Source: Skeletonema tropicum
Taxonomy: Eukaryota; Bacillariophyta; Thalassiosirophyceae; Thalassiosirales; Thalassiosiraceae
DNA: 64,000 bases
NCBI GenBank assembly: GCA_037178625.1
Contig: CM074136.1
Coordinates: 868,001-932,000, forward strand
Direction: 5' to 3'
The position numbers and the translations under genes were made by a program. The notes under the pieces were generated by a model that saw nothing but the letters and a program-made list of their open reading frames with translations, searched no databases and had not been told where the DNA came from. Positions 50,001 through 60,373 of this stretch are shown piece after piece (the stretch's first letter is position 1; every line of letters begins with the position of its first letter).

Positions 50001-51431
50001 ATGATTATCATTAATCGGCTTATCAGCATTTGCTCGTGCTACTACTTCTTTTCTATTTATTCGGCTGCGTTTCTTTTGACGACCAACACATCATCCGCCA
50101 TGCCGCCCTGCACCCATCGAGCCGCAAATCGCCGCCCTCCACTGCGGAAGATGACCTCCTCCTCCCTCTCCAAAGATGACATCGCCAACGCCTCAAAGAT
50201 AATGGTCGAACGTACCGAAAGTATGGGATCACGGGCCAAAGAACGTGTGCCACTCACAAGTGATGAATTGCAAGATGTGATAAATTCATTGCATAATATT
50301 ACACCACACGATGCCAATATTGATTGGGGGGCGTTGGAGCGATTACTATCGGAAATTGCTCATTTATCACATAAAGATTGGCATGTGACTGGAAGTAATT
50401 CAGATAAAATGGCAGAGATTCTTTTGCCAGGTGGAGGAGGGCTATCTACGTCGCAGACTTCACATCAAATGTTTGAACGGATTATGCACGAGGGGAATTG
50501 GGATGGTGCTATTGCTCATGCACAGTCTGTACGAGAGAAGAAGAGTGTTGAGCAGAGGGATTGTATCAATACGAATCCATGGGCGGTCCTTGTTACCGGG
50601 GTGAACGGCATTCGTAAAACTACGTCAATTTATCAACCATGGTTTCCAAAAGTGTTGAAAGAAGCATTGATCGCACCCACCACAATTGACAAGGCATCAG
50701 CGAAGACGGAGATCCCATTAGACATGCTACCGAACGGAGACAACTCCTTTTTTCGTCAATTGGACCATATGATAACAACTTTGTGCAATGAAGACTTTGC
50801 TACTTTATATGCTCTCACATGTGCTCAACTTGAGAATGACGAATCTGCAACTGCATCCAATCCACCACCAAAGGAGCTCATATCAAAGTATTCAAACCTC
50901 AAAGCGAGCATCTTCTCACGCTACCGCACTCTATCGGAGCTCCTTGGGGTCCTCTTACTCAAAGGAGCACACGAGGTCAATATCAATGCAATGTGCGAAA
51001 CGTCAGGTCGAGATGTGGCTATGTTCCATTACATTGATCACTTTTTCCCACCTCGGTACAATAAGCTTGCGCTACATTTTACAATCAATGATTTGAGTCA
51101 TGCCAAGAAGAGTGTGGATGAGCGAATGGTGAGAGAGATGATGTTGGGGAAGGAGGCATTGGAGTCGGGAGATGTCGTTAGAGTTATTTACTCCAATCAA
51201 GGTGGTCCGTATGGCTCTGAAGTCTTGGAGGGAGTGCAAGCCGATTCGGATAGGGTATGGAATGAGGTTGTACTGGCTGATAACAATGATGCAAATGCAG
51301 TTGGGAAGGATTGGTACAAGGCTACCATGCAGATTAATGCATATTCTGACAAAGCTTGGACGATACAAGCTGTGAGACCTGATGGTAGTTTGGGAACAGA
51401 GTATGCCTTCGGTGAGCCACGAACAGTGTGA
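50001..51431 (+). CDS. Predicted P-loop protein of unknown function, full copy
   Basis: The protein has 476 residues from ATG 50001. The N-terminal 30 residues are hydrophobic (CYYFFSIYSAAFLL), fitting a signal peptide; the SAAF sequence recalls the A-F site of diatom plastid targeting, but this is weak. At residues 200-208 GVNGIRKTT sits after a hydrophobic strand (WAVLVT) and resembles a phosphate-binding loop, with Arg where Gly is more usual. A region near 355-370 (HYIDHFFPPRYNKLALHF) and a C-terminal segment with DWYKATMQINAYSDKAWTI have no family I recognise. It is the parental form of the truncated copy at 38808. Confidence 0.6.
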   Translation: MIIINRLISICSCYYFFSIYSAAFLLTTNTSSAMPPCTHRAANRRPPLRKMTSSSLSKDDIANASKIMVERTESMGSRAKERVPLTSDELQDVINSLHNITPHDANIDWGALERLLSEIAHLSHKDWHVTGSNSDKMAEILLPGGGGLSTSQTSHQMFERIMHEGNWDGAIAHAQSVREKKSVEQRDCINTNPWAVLVTGVNGIRKTTSIYQPWFPKVLKEALIAPTTIDKASAKTEIPLDMLPNGDNSFFRQLDHMITTLCNEDFATLYALTCAQLENDESATASNPPPKELISKYSNLKASIFSRYRTLSELLGVLLLKGAHEVNINAMCETSGRDVAMFHYIDHFFPPRYNKLALHFTINDLSHAKKSVDERMVREMMLGKEALESGDVVRVIYSNQGGPYGSEVLEGVQADSDRVWNEVVLADNNDANAVGKDWYKATMQINAYSDKAWTIQAVRPDGSLGTEYAFGEPRTV

Positions 51432-52073
51432 CGGAGTAGAAGCATTTTGTCTTCATTGGAATATTGAAATAAGATTTAGTTGAGGCAATAAAAACCTCTA
51501 CTAATCTGCAGCATTAATATCATTCTCAACACGATCTTACCGTTGCGATCTACGTTATCACTTAACCATACGACCTTCTTCTCGTCTCTCTAGAGAAATC
51601 GATTTGTTCCAGCAGTTTTTGTTCAAATCAATCCTGCTCGTGTGTATGTTGCGTAATCGGGTTCGAACTTTTTTCATCCGCGTTTTTGAGCTTCTTCTTT
51701 GCCCTACCACTATTAACTATTGAGCTCAGTATTATCGAAAAAAGTGATCAATAGACACTCTCGTTGTACTCATCATAATATTATGCATGTTGCAGCAACG
51801 GGCAACGGGAGGAGTGGGAGTTTGGCTGTGGCTGGCATCTGGCATGCAGTGGATTTGTGGATTGTGAACTGTTTGGCATGCAGTTTTGAATCCTGACAGC
51901 AGATACTTAGTAAGGGATAAGTAGTATTTCTTAGAATGAATTTCTTTTCAACTTTCAACTCTCTTGAAAGTACCGCTCTCTCTAATCTTGCTTATAGTTT
52001 TCTCTGAGAGAGAGAACAAGCCACAACCACAACACATCAACCATACAAACACATACAACAACACCCTACAACC
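51432..52073. other. Spacer upstream of ankyrin array
   Basis: Parts recur upstream of the second and third ankyrin genes: TTGAGCTTCTTCTTTG, and ACTGTTTGGCATGCAGTTTT. These mark the array unit. No other gene. Confidence 0.5.
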
Positions 52074-53636
52074 ATGAGCGGGGACGACAATATCGGCGGA
52101 CAATCAGCCCAATCGCTGTTGTTGAGGGAATTGGATAAGTTTTGCGGATCTGACTCGCTTTCAGAGGAAGGGCTATGCCAAAAAATTGAGCGGCATGGAT
52201 TGACGCCCAATAATGATTATGCGGGTGGTGATTATGAATTCTTCTTATGGGCATGCCGAAATAGAAAAGTGGACGAGGGAATAATTAGATGTCTTCTAGA
52301 ATATTTTACTGCCGCCGCTAGGGCTACCAATGAGGACAGAAAAACACCACTCCACTACGCATGTGCAAATCCAAATGTGACACTCAACATAATTGAGCTC
52401 CTCATCGATGCAGCTCCCGACTCTGTTCGCAGTGTAGACGATGACTATCAGATGCCCCTTCATCATTTATGCGAAAACCATCAGGTTGACAATAGGACAT
52501 CATCCGACATTTTGAAGCTGCTCATCGAGAAGTCTCCTGAATCAGTTCGACAGGCTGATGGTATAGGAGAACTTCCAATTCACATAGCGTGTGCGTGTGT
52601 ATCGAAATCACATGAATTTTGCCAGGTGTTGATTGAAGCGTATCCTGGATCTGAGCGAATAACTGATGCTTACAGCCTTAAGCTACCTCTCCAATGGGCA
52701 TGTGAATTCAACACTGTTGGAACAGTGGATTGTTTGTACAAACTTTACCCCGATGCCATCAACTATGCTGACCCATATGGAAGATATCCGATTCACTGCG
52801 CAATTACAGGCCTGTCAAAGCGAACGAACCCATATGATGCCATTGACACTGTGCAATACCTGCTGGATTGTGATTTTAATGTGAAGCTGCAGAGGTGGCA
52901 AGGAGCGTCTCTGCTTCAATATTCTTGCCGGTGGGAACATACTTCGTATTCAAACATTGAAGCTGCACTTGAAATGATCAAGACAATTTATGACGCCCAT
53001 CCTGAAGCGATTGAGGATGATAGATTTACAACCGATTTCCGACGTTCTCATGACCAAGTACAGGCATTCATCAACAGCGAGTTAGTCTATGCTCGTCAAG
53101 CCAAAGATCACCATCTGATGACAACACCTGATGACAATGGCCAACTCCCACTACACAGAGAACTTCAGAACAACGCCAGGCTTGGTTCAATCAAGTTGTT
53201 GGTGAAAGGTAATCCCCACGCTTTAGAATCTCCCGATAGTGGCGGTACATTACCGCTACATATTGCATGTCAGCATCACGATTGTGTTCGCGTTGTGAAA
53301 TACTTGATAGGACTTGACATGACAACTCTTGGTACTGTGGATCGAGAGGGGAACACTGCCATACATTATGCTTGTAGAGGTGCAAAGTATCAAACGATAG
53401 CGATGCTTCTGGATGAGTTTGATGCAGTATCAGTATCGAAACGAAATGCGCAGAAGAAGTTACCTATCGATCTTCTTTGGGAAAGCAATGCTGTAGAAGA
53501 TAGAGATAGCGTTGAATACACGAAGTGCGTCTTTCGGCTTCTGAAGGCTTACCCTGAGACTGAGGTTCTATCTGAATCTGATTTTAGAAGAGATAGTTTG
53601 GTCATAAGTAAGAAGAGAAAGTTTGGTCATGAGTGA
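52074..53636 (+). CDS. Ankyrin-repeat protein 1
   Basis: The protein has 520 residues from ATG 52074. After a short acidic N-terminus (MSGDDNIGGQSAQSLLLREL) there are about 10-12 ankyrin-type repeats, e.g. KTPLHYACANPN, QMPLHHLCEN, ELPIHIACACV, TLPLHIACQHHD and NTAIHYACRGAKY. The C-terminus is basic (KKRKFGH), a possible nuclear localisation signal. There is no signal peptide, kinase or membrane segment. Ankyrin repeats bind proteins; the partner is unknown. It is the first member of a tandem array of three and the most diverged of them. Confidence 0.85.
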   Translation: MSGDDNIGGQSAQSLLLRELDKFCGSDSLSEEGLCQKIERHGLTPNNDYAGGDYEFFLWACRNRKVDEGIIRCLLEYFTAAARATNEDRKTPLHYACANPNVTLNIIELLIDAAPDSVRSVDDDYQMPLHHLCENHQVDNRTSSDILKLLIEKSPESVRQADGIGELPIHIACACVSKSHEFCQVLIEAYPGSERITDAYSLKLPLQWACEFNTVGTVDCLYKLYPDAINYADPYGRYPIHCAITGLSKRTNPYDAIDTVQYLLDCDFNVKLQRWQGASLLQYSCRWEHTSYSNIEAALEMIKTIYDAHPEAIEDDRFTTDFRRSHDQVQAFINSELVYARQAKDHHLMTTPDDNGQLPLHRELQNNARLGSIKLLVKGNPHALESPDSGGTLPLHIACQHHDCVRVVKYLIGLDMTTLGTVDREGNTAIHYACRGAKYQTIAMLLDEFDAVSVSKRNAQKKLPIDLLWESNAVEDRDSVEYTKCVFRLLKAYPETEVLSESDFRRDSLVISKKRKFGHE

Positions 53637-53876
53637 AAGTAATAAGCAATGGTATTACAACATAAAAGACCTGTGGTACCTATTTTATTGTGGACTGTTT
53701 GGCATGCAGTTTTGATTCCTTTTGTTATGTTGCTGATTCCTGTTGTTATGTTGCGCGAATCTCTCGCGACTTCAGTATTTTTTTTATTTTTTAGATGCAA
53801 CCAAGAACCAAGCAACAACAAACAACAACAACACAGAACGCACAGCAAACAGCAACAACCTCACGTCACATGAACC

Positions 53877-55448
53877 ATGAGCGAGGACGACAATATCGGC
53901 GGACAATCAGCCGAATCAACGCTGTCGAGGGAATTGGATAAGTTTTGCGGATCTGACTCGCTTTCAGAGGAAGGGCTACGCCAAATAATTGAGCGACATG
54001 ATTTGACACCCAATAATAATGATGCGGGTGGTCATAGATTCTTCATTCCAGCATGCTATAATGAAAGAGTGGACGAGGGAATAATTAGATGTCTTCTCGA
54101 ATATTTTCCTGATGCTGCTAGGGTTACTGATACTAATGGTTTAACACCGCTCCATTGCGCATGCTGCAACAAAAGCATGACACGGGGGATAATACAACTC
54201 CTCATCGATGCAGCTCCCGACTTTGTTAGTAGAGTAGACAATGACGGTGACATGCCTCTCCATGACCTTTGCGATAACAATCAGGTTGACAAATTGACAG
54301 CAATAGATATTTTGCAGCTGCTTATCGAGAAAAACCCTGAAGCCGTTCGCCATGCTGATAATGACGGTTTCCACCCAATTCACTTGGCAACTGTCTTAAA
54401 ACCTCTTGAATTTTGCCAGATCTTAATTGAAGCGTATCCCGGATCTGTGCGAATAGGCGATGCCGCAGGCATGCTTCCTCTCCATTGTGCATGTCTCACA
54501 AACAATATTGCCACAGTTGAATACTTGTACAAACTTTACCCCGATGCCATCTACCATGCTGACACAAATGATGGAAATTATCCTATTCACAGCGCGATTG
54601 CGGGCCTGTTCAGGCGAGCTAACCCAGAAGGCGCCATTGAAACTGCACAATATCTGCTGGGTTGTGATCCCAATGTGAAGATGCAGAAATTATTTGAAGG
54701 AATACCTCTGCTTCATTCTGCTTGCATGTGTGATTACAATAATTCAAACATCGATGCTGCACTTGAAGTTATCGAGGCAATTTACGATGCGCACCCTGAA
54801 GCGATCGAGGACAACAATGTTGCGTCAGGCATTCAACATTGTCATCAACAAGTACAAGAATTTATCAATAGCGAGTTAGTCTATGCTCGTCAAGCCAAAG
54901 ATCGAAGTCTAATGACAACACCTGATGACAATGGACGTCTTCCTTTGCACAAAGCACTCCAGGACAATGTCAGGCTTGGTTCAATCAAACTGCTCGTGAA
55001 AGGCAATCCCTCTGCAATTAGAAGTTTCGACGACAGCGGCGCGATACCTCTGCACATCGCATGTCAGCACCACGACTCCGCTTGCGTGGTGGGGTACATG
55101 ATTAGCCTTGCTCATATCACACTTGATGCAGTTGATAGACAAGGGAATACTGCCCTCCATTATGCTTGTCGCGGAGCAAAGTATCAAACGATAGCGATGC
55201 TTCTGGATGAGTTTGATGCAGTATCAGTATCGAAGCGGAATGCGCAGAAGAAGTTCCCCATCGACCTTCTTTGGGAAAGCAATGCTGTAAAAGATAGAGG
55301 TAGCGTAGCATACACGGAGTGCGTCTTTCGGCTTCTGAAGGCTTACCCTGAGACTGTGACGAATGTTGGCACAGAGGTTCTATCTGAATCTGATTTGAGA
55401 AGAGATAATTTGGTCATGAGTAAGAAGAGAAAGTTTGGTCATGAGTGA
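53877..55448 (+). CDS. Ankyrin-repeat protein 2
   Basis: The protein has 523 residues from ATG 53877. It shares the MSEDDNIGGQSAESTLSREL N-terminus with member 3 and is very similar to it along the whole length. Ankyrin repeats include LTPLHCACCNKS, DMPLHDLCDNNQ, MLPLHCACLTNN, AIPLHIACQHHD and NTALHYACRGAKY, and the same basic KKRKFGHE tail. It is an intact single frame. Confidence 0.85.
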   Translation: MSEDDNIGGQSAESTLSRELDKFCGSDSLSEEGLRQIIERHDLTPNNNDAGGHRFFIPACYNERVDEGIIRCLLEYFPDAARVTDTNGLTPLHCACCNKSMTRGIIQLLIDAAPDFVSRVDNDGDMPLHDLCDNNQVDKLTAIDILQLLIEKNPEAVRHADNDGFHPIHLATVLKPLEFCQILIEAYPGSVRIGDAAGMLPLHCACLTNNIATVEYLYKLYPDAIYHADTNDGNYPIHSAIAGLFRRANPEGAIETAQYLLGCDPNVKMQKLFEGIPLLHSACMCDYNNSNIDAALEVIEAIYDAHPEAIEDNNVASGIQHCHQQVQEFINSELVYARQAKDRSLMTTPDDNGRLPLHKALQDNVRLGSIKLLVKGNPSAIRSFDDSGAIPLHIACQHHDSACVVGYMISLAHITLDAVDRQGNTALHYACRGAKYQTIAMLLDEFDAVSVSKRNAQKKFPIDLLWESNAVKDRGSVAYTECVFRLLKAYPETVTNVGTEVLSESDLRRDNLVMSKKRKFGHE

Positions 55449-55824
55449 AAGTAATAAGCAATAGTAATAATAATATAACAGAAATTTTAAAGTACAATAG
55501 TATTACATAGAAGACGGTCATGTTGACAAAGTCCAACTCCTCATCGATGCCACTTCAACCAGACAATCCAGAGCCATTGCACTTGTCCTCCCTCCAAGCA
55601 GTAGTTTGGGAATAGAGTATGCATCCTTCTCATGTGCATGTTCGAACTTTTCCTACGCTTTCTGAGCTTCTTCTTTGACCTCCCATCTAAGTATTGTGGA
55701 CTAACTGTTTGGCATGAGTTTTGATTCCTGCCAACAACCAACAACCAACAATAACAATAACAAAAAATAACACGCACAGCACACAGCCTACAGCCTCTCA
55801 CACAGCAACAACCTCACATGAACC
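55449..55824. pseudogene. Spacer with chimeric ankyrin and P-loop gene remnants
   Basis: Near 55525-55560 the plus strand reads VDKVQLLIDAT, an ankyrin fragment. Near 55600-55630 it reads SSLGIEYA, matching the end of the P-loop gene (GSLGTEYAFGE at 51390-51412). After it come the upstream motifs seen at 51660-51890 (TTTCTGAGCTTCTTCTTTGA, GTTTGGCATG.AGTTTTGA). This suggests the array unit was built from the P-loop gene 3' end plus an ankyrin gene. Confidence 0.55.
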
Positions 55825-57405
55825 ATGAGCGAGGACGACAATATCGGCGGACAATCAACCGAATCAACGCTGTCGAGGGAATTGGATAAGTTTTGCGGAT
55901 CTGACTCGCTTTCAGAGGAAGGGCTACGCCAAATAATTGAGCGACATGATTTGACACCCAATAATGATGATGCGGGTGATCATAGATTCTTCATTTCAGC
56001 ATGCTATAATGAAAGAGTGGACGAGGGAATAATTAGATGTCTTCTCGAATATTTTCCTGATGCTGCTAGGGTTACTGATACTAATGGTTTAACACCGCTC
56101 CATTTTGCATGCGGCAACAAAAGCATGACACGGGGGATAATACAACTCCTCATCGATGCAGCTCCCGCCTCTGTTAGTAGAGTAGACAATGACGGTGACA
56201 CGCCTCTCCATGACCTTTGCCACAACGATCAGGTTGACAAATTGACAGCAATAGATATTTTGAAGCTGCTTATCGAGAAGCACCCTGAAGCCGTTCGCCA
56301 TGCTGATAATGACGGTTTCCACCCAATTCACATGGCAGCTGACTCAAAACCTCTTGAATTTTGCCAGATCTTAATTGAAGCGTATCCCGGATCTGAGCGA
56401 ATAGGCGATGCCGCAGGCTTGCTTCCTCTCCATTGTGCATGTCTCACAAATAATATTGCCACAGTTGAATACTTGTACAAACTTTACCCCGATGCCATCT
56501 ACCATGCTGACACAAATGGAAATTATCCTATTCACAGCGCAATTATGGGCCTGTTCAGGCGAGCTAACCCAGAAGGCGCCATTGAAACTGCACAATATCT
56601 GCTGGGTTGTGATCCCAATGTGAAGATGCAGAAATTATTTGAAGGAATACCTCTGCTCCATCTTGCTTGCCGGTGTGGTTATAATGATTCAAACATCGTT
56701 GCTGCACTTGATGTTGTCAAGGCAATTTATGATGCACACCCAGAAGCGATTGAAGACAACCATATTGCAACAGGCATTGAACATTGTCATCAACAAGTAC
56801 AAGAATTCGTCAACAGTGAGTTAGTCTATGCTCGTCAAGCCAAAGATCGAAGTCTCATGACAACACCTGATAACAATGGACGTCTTCCTTTGCACAAAGC
56901 ACTCCAGGACAATGTCAGGCTTGGTTCAATCAAACTGCTCGTGAAAGGCAATCCCTCTGCTATTAGAAGTTTCGACGACAGCGGCGCGATACCTCTGCAT
57001 ATCGCATGTCAGCATCACGACTCCGCTTGCGTGGTGGGGTAAATGATTAGCCTTGCACATATCACACTTGATGTAGTTGATAGACAAGGGAATACTGCCC
57101 TCCATTATGCTTGTCGCGGAGCGAAGCATCAAACGATAGCGATGCTTCTGGATGAGTTTGATGCAGTATCAGTATCAAAGCGGAATGCGCAGAAGAAGTT
57201 CCCCATCGATCTTCTTTGGGAAAGCAGGGCGGTGGAAGATAGAGGTAGCGTTGAATACGCTGAGTGCGTCTTTCGGCTTCTAAGAGCATACCCCGAGATG
57301 ATGATGACCAGCAATATGATACCAGTCGATGCTCAGAATGCAACTAAGAAGAGACGGAAGAGAAAGTTTGGTCACGATCATGATGTAGATAGACATCCAC
57401 GCTAA
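55825..57405 (+). pseudogene. Ankyrin-repeat protein 3 with one nonsense codon
   Basis: It matches member 2 throughout. At 57040-57042 the codon is TAA where member 2 has TAC (GTGGTGGGGTAA versus GTGGTGGGGTAC). Without the stop the frame runs to 57405, giving 526 codons with an NLS-like KKRRKRKFGHD tail. As it stands it would give a 405-residue protein lacking the last repeats. An ATG immediately follows the stop. Confidence 0.8.
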
Positions 57406-57576
57406 CTACAGATGCAAAAATAATCCAACCCCTCATCGATGCCGCTCCAGACAGTATGGACCGCCATCGTGCCAGAGTAATGCGACGCAGAAGCTGAGCT
57501 CAATACAATGATCCCTCTTAAATTACTATTTTAACTTTTGCGTACAATCAGAGACCAAACAATCAGATTTACCCCT
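57406..57576. pseudogene. Ankyrin fragment, spacer
   Basis: The sequence at 57415-57460 encodes KIIQPLIDAAPDSMD, matching the GIIQLLIDAAPD repeat of the array. It is a further decayed piece at the end of the array. Confidence 0.55.
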
Positions 57577-59703
57577 CTATTTCGTGTGCGACAGATGTGG
57601 CAATGCAAACTTCTCCTTGGTAACACTATTGGAAAGCTCACCACGTTTCATCTCACGTGAACTACGTCTCGAATACAAATGATCCCCCCAAATTGGAGGT
57701 GTATCTCCCAATGGCGAAATCATCTCCGGTGGAGATGACCCACCCTTGCTACTCCCAGAACTTGCGTGGAATTGAGATATCAACGGGGAACGAATCATGG
57801 GTGTGCTATACGGAGAGACAGACAAGCAATCATAACTCTGCAAATCACACTCGGAGTTACTTGGTGATGTCAATATGCGATGTTGAGACTCCTGCCATCC
57901 ACCTCCCTTGGCGGGGGTGAATTTCAACACGGTGTTCAATGGCAATGCGATGCTCGTGCACTCTTCTATGGGTGTATTTCGAAAGTAGGCCACCAACACC
58001 TGGAGGACGCTCACATGACTAACGACCAAGACTGGTCCAACTTGTTGTTCAATATCCACCACAATAGATTCCAATCGACTCGTTAGGTCGCTGTAACATT
58101 CCCCACCAGGAAAACGTGTGTAGAATGGAGCAGCTACCAATTCGCTATACCAATCAGGATGTGACAAAGCAATATCCTCCAATTCCTGCCCGGTAAAATC
58201 ACCCTTGTCCAATGGATTTAAATTCGACGTCATTTCCACCGGATAAGGAATGTTCTCCCATTCAACCGTCTGACGTGCTCGGGGCATGGTACTTGACATG
58301 ATATGACAAGGAAAAGGGAGGGGGGTCACTCCATCCGTACCAATTTGATATTCATCCTGAGTAGGTTGATGAACCGGACTAGTCTGCTCCTCTTCTTGCA
58401 CCATCTCAGCCAAATCTGCCAGTCCATCAAAACTAAACGATCGACCCATACTAGTCTGATTCATTACCCCAGACATGCTCGTTCCCGTATTCAATTCAGG
58501 AGTAAACGTAGCATTCTGTCGCCGTTTCATAAAATCCAAACACTCCTCCCTCATAAAATCAAACAACGAATCCCGAAACGCTCTACCGTGCCGTCCCAAA
58601 TTTTCCGATCGGCTCATGTGCGTGTTATTCACCGCACGTTCCTGTTCATTCATCGTTTGTCCTGCTCGACAGATGAATACGGGCCTCGTTCCAATATTCC
58701 ATGCCATTAATGCTGGAACGATACTCTTGGCCATTCGACCGTAGATGTGATTAACGAGCATCTTACTGGAGAGATTGAAGATCTTGATATAACTCAATGT
58801 ATCATCATCAATCGTTTCATATGCCTCCTCATACTTCTTTACACGATTTCGTAAATCGTCCATGGCAGTTTGTTGATCCATATCTTTGTAATCGGGCGAG
58901 GTTTGCACCTTGGTCATAAAGTTGGCATCCAACAAATCCTTATCATCACAAATGGATTCCACAAAGATTACTCCGGTACGTTTGGTAGCGTTGGAGGTAC
59001 ATTCTTGCAATACCCAATCTCGACGTGCTTTGGTGGAATTGGTTGCGTCAAAGATAGCAACACGATCTTTGCGTTGTTGACTACTTTGTGATGATCTCCT
59101 ACTCCCCACTCCTCCTCCAACACCACTACCACCACCATCCCCATGATCCAACCAATACAACATATCATCCAACGCCAACTGAGCCGCCATTTGCCTCATC
59201 TTGGCCGCCTTCTCATTCCCACTATCAAAAAAGTCGGCACCACAATCCCCACCCTTTTCTTCCCCATCATCCCCCGCGGCAACCTTGCGTCGATACTTGC
59301 CCACATTGAACACCTTACACTCGGATCCTCGCCACGTGACGAAATTTTGTAATTTTCGTGCAATGAACGATTTGCCACGGCCGGGTAGACCGACTAGGAC
59401 GAGGACGAGACGTTCGGAACGTTTGGTGAGGCGAAGGCGGTGTTGGATTTTGGCGAGGGTTAGTGCGTTTTCGGTGGCGAGTTCAGCGGATCCACGGGCG
59501 TAGTAGTCGGTTTTAGTATCGTTGTTGTTGGTGGTGGTGTCGCCAAAGTTGACTGCGACTGTGCTGTACGATGGCGGTTGCTGCTGTTGTTGTTGATCTT
59601 CCTCGGCGAAGGAAGATGAAGTTGTGAGACTCGACATTGCGTTGTTGAGAGATGGTTTTATTGGATTTTCAGGAACTGTATCCGACATTTTATAAGGAGA
59701 CAT
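57577..59703 (-). CDS. 6-phosphofructo-2-kinase/fructose-2,6-bisphosphatase-like, phosphatase motif altered
   Basis: The ATG at 59703 gives 708 residues (a TTG extends the frame further but is unlikely). Residues about 105-112, GLPGRGKS, are the kinase P-loop; a large insert follows; then VAIFDATNSTKARR. The phosphatase half begins near 340. The usual RHG catalytic triplet reads RAG here (CRAGQTMNEQ, codon 58663-58665 is GCA, Ala). The second His (VSHVSVLQ) and Glu (PGGECYSDL) are present. The family makes and breaks fructose 2,6-bisphosphate, a regulator of glycolysis. Loss of the nucleophilic His predicts little or no phosphatase activity; the kinase appears intact. A Gln-rich N-terminus and a long insert at about 360-440 may be regulatory. 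Confidence 0.85.
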   Translation of the reverse strand: MSPYKMSDTVPENPIKPSLNNAMSSLTTSSSFAEEDQQQQQQPPSYSTVAVNFGDTTTNNNDTKTDYYARGSAELATENALTLAKIQHRLRLTKRSERLVLVLVGLPGRGKSFIARKLQNFVTWRGSECKVFNVGKYRRKVAAGDDGEEKGGDCGADFFDSGNEKAAKMRQMAAQLALDDMLYWLDHGDGGGSGVGGGVGSRRSSQSSQQRKDRVAIFDATNSTKARRDWVLQECTSNATKRTGVIFVESICDDKDLLDANFMTKVQTSPDYKDMDQQTAMDDLRNRVKKYEEAYETIDDDTLSYIKIFNLSSKMLVNHIYGRMAKSIVPALMAWNIGTRPVFICRAGQTMNEQERAVNNTHMSRSENLGRHGRAFRDSLFDFMREECLDFMKRRQNATFTPELNTGTSMSGVMNQTSMGRSFSFDGLADLAEMVQEEEQTSPVHQPTQDEYQIGTDGVTPLPFPCHIMSSTMPRARQTVEWENIPYPVEMTSNLNPLDKGDFTGQELEDIALSHPDWYSELVAAPFYTRFPGGECYSDLTSRLESIVVDIEQQVGPVLVVSHVSVLQVLVAYFRNTPIEECTSIALPLNTVLKFTPAKGGGWQESQHRILTSPSNSECDLQSYDCLSVSPYSTPMIRSPLISQFHASSGSSKGGSSPPEMISPLGDTPPIWGDHLYSRRSSREMKRGELSNSVTKEKFALPHLSHTK

Positions 59704-60373
59704 TGCATGTACGAACGAGGTACTGCTATAAAATAAGATGGAGCGATAGAGGCAAGAGGGAGCTGCTGCTCTGTGATCTTTTGAAGAACGGACGGGGAGA
59801 ATTACAACACTGCGAACACTCTCACACAAGATGTGTCACTCTTTTTGCAAATCGCTGCTAACTCTATTCCTCGAGTTGACTCAAATGAGGACAGCAATAC
59901 TTTAGAGAGAGGCTGTCCAATGTAATGATTGGCTGGTGGTGAAACACAAACAGTGCAATATAGGATACGAAGAATTCAATGATTGGTTGCCTGCATCCTG
60001 CATCCTGCCTGCAATGCACGGCCCGGCCAACTCACGTGTGGATGACATTTTCGGTACTCAAACTGTCCACGTAGGAATCCGTAGAAATACATTGCGTATA
60101 TTTTTCAAAATACACCCCTGAGAGGAAAACCCCGAACATTTTCGTGATCCCCATGCTTTTGCGAGTTAGAATATGCTGGGGGTTTTCCTCTCAGGACTTT
60201 GTGTGACGAATAATTAATGTAGTTAAATGGACTATAGATTTGTATAGATTCACAACTTTAAGGTCTTTGTGTGTGGAATCAGGTCTGCTTTGTGGCAAAA
60301 AAGGTTTTTTTTGTTCCCGCCATTTCTAATTTCATTTTCCTTCAGCATTTATCTGTCATTGCACATAGTAACC
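59704..60373. promoter_or_regulatory. Divergent promoter, PFK-2-like gene / transposon-like gene, with hairpin
   Basis: An inverted repeat lies at 60117-60196: CCTGAGAGGAAAACCCC ... GGGGTTTTCCTCTCAGG with a 45-bp loop. It could be a tiny foldback element or a structured regulatory sequence. No core promoter element is called. Confidence 0.5.

Larger units (their letters stand above)
44516..50693. repeat. Large tandem duplication, copy 2
   Basis: Partner of 33841-39500, in direct orientation. It begins directly after the LINE poly(A). Confidence 0.9.

Noticed and set aside
51655..51680. GGGTTCGAAC as a tRNA T-loop
   Set aside because: No matching acceptor, D or anticodon arms in the neighbouring sequence.
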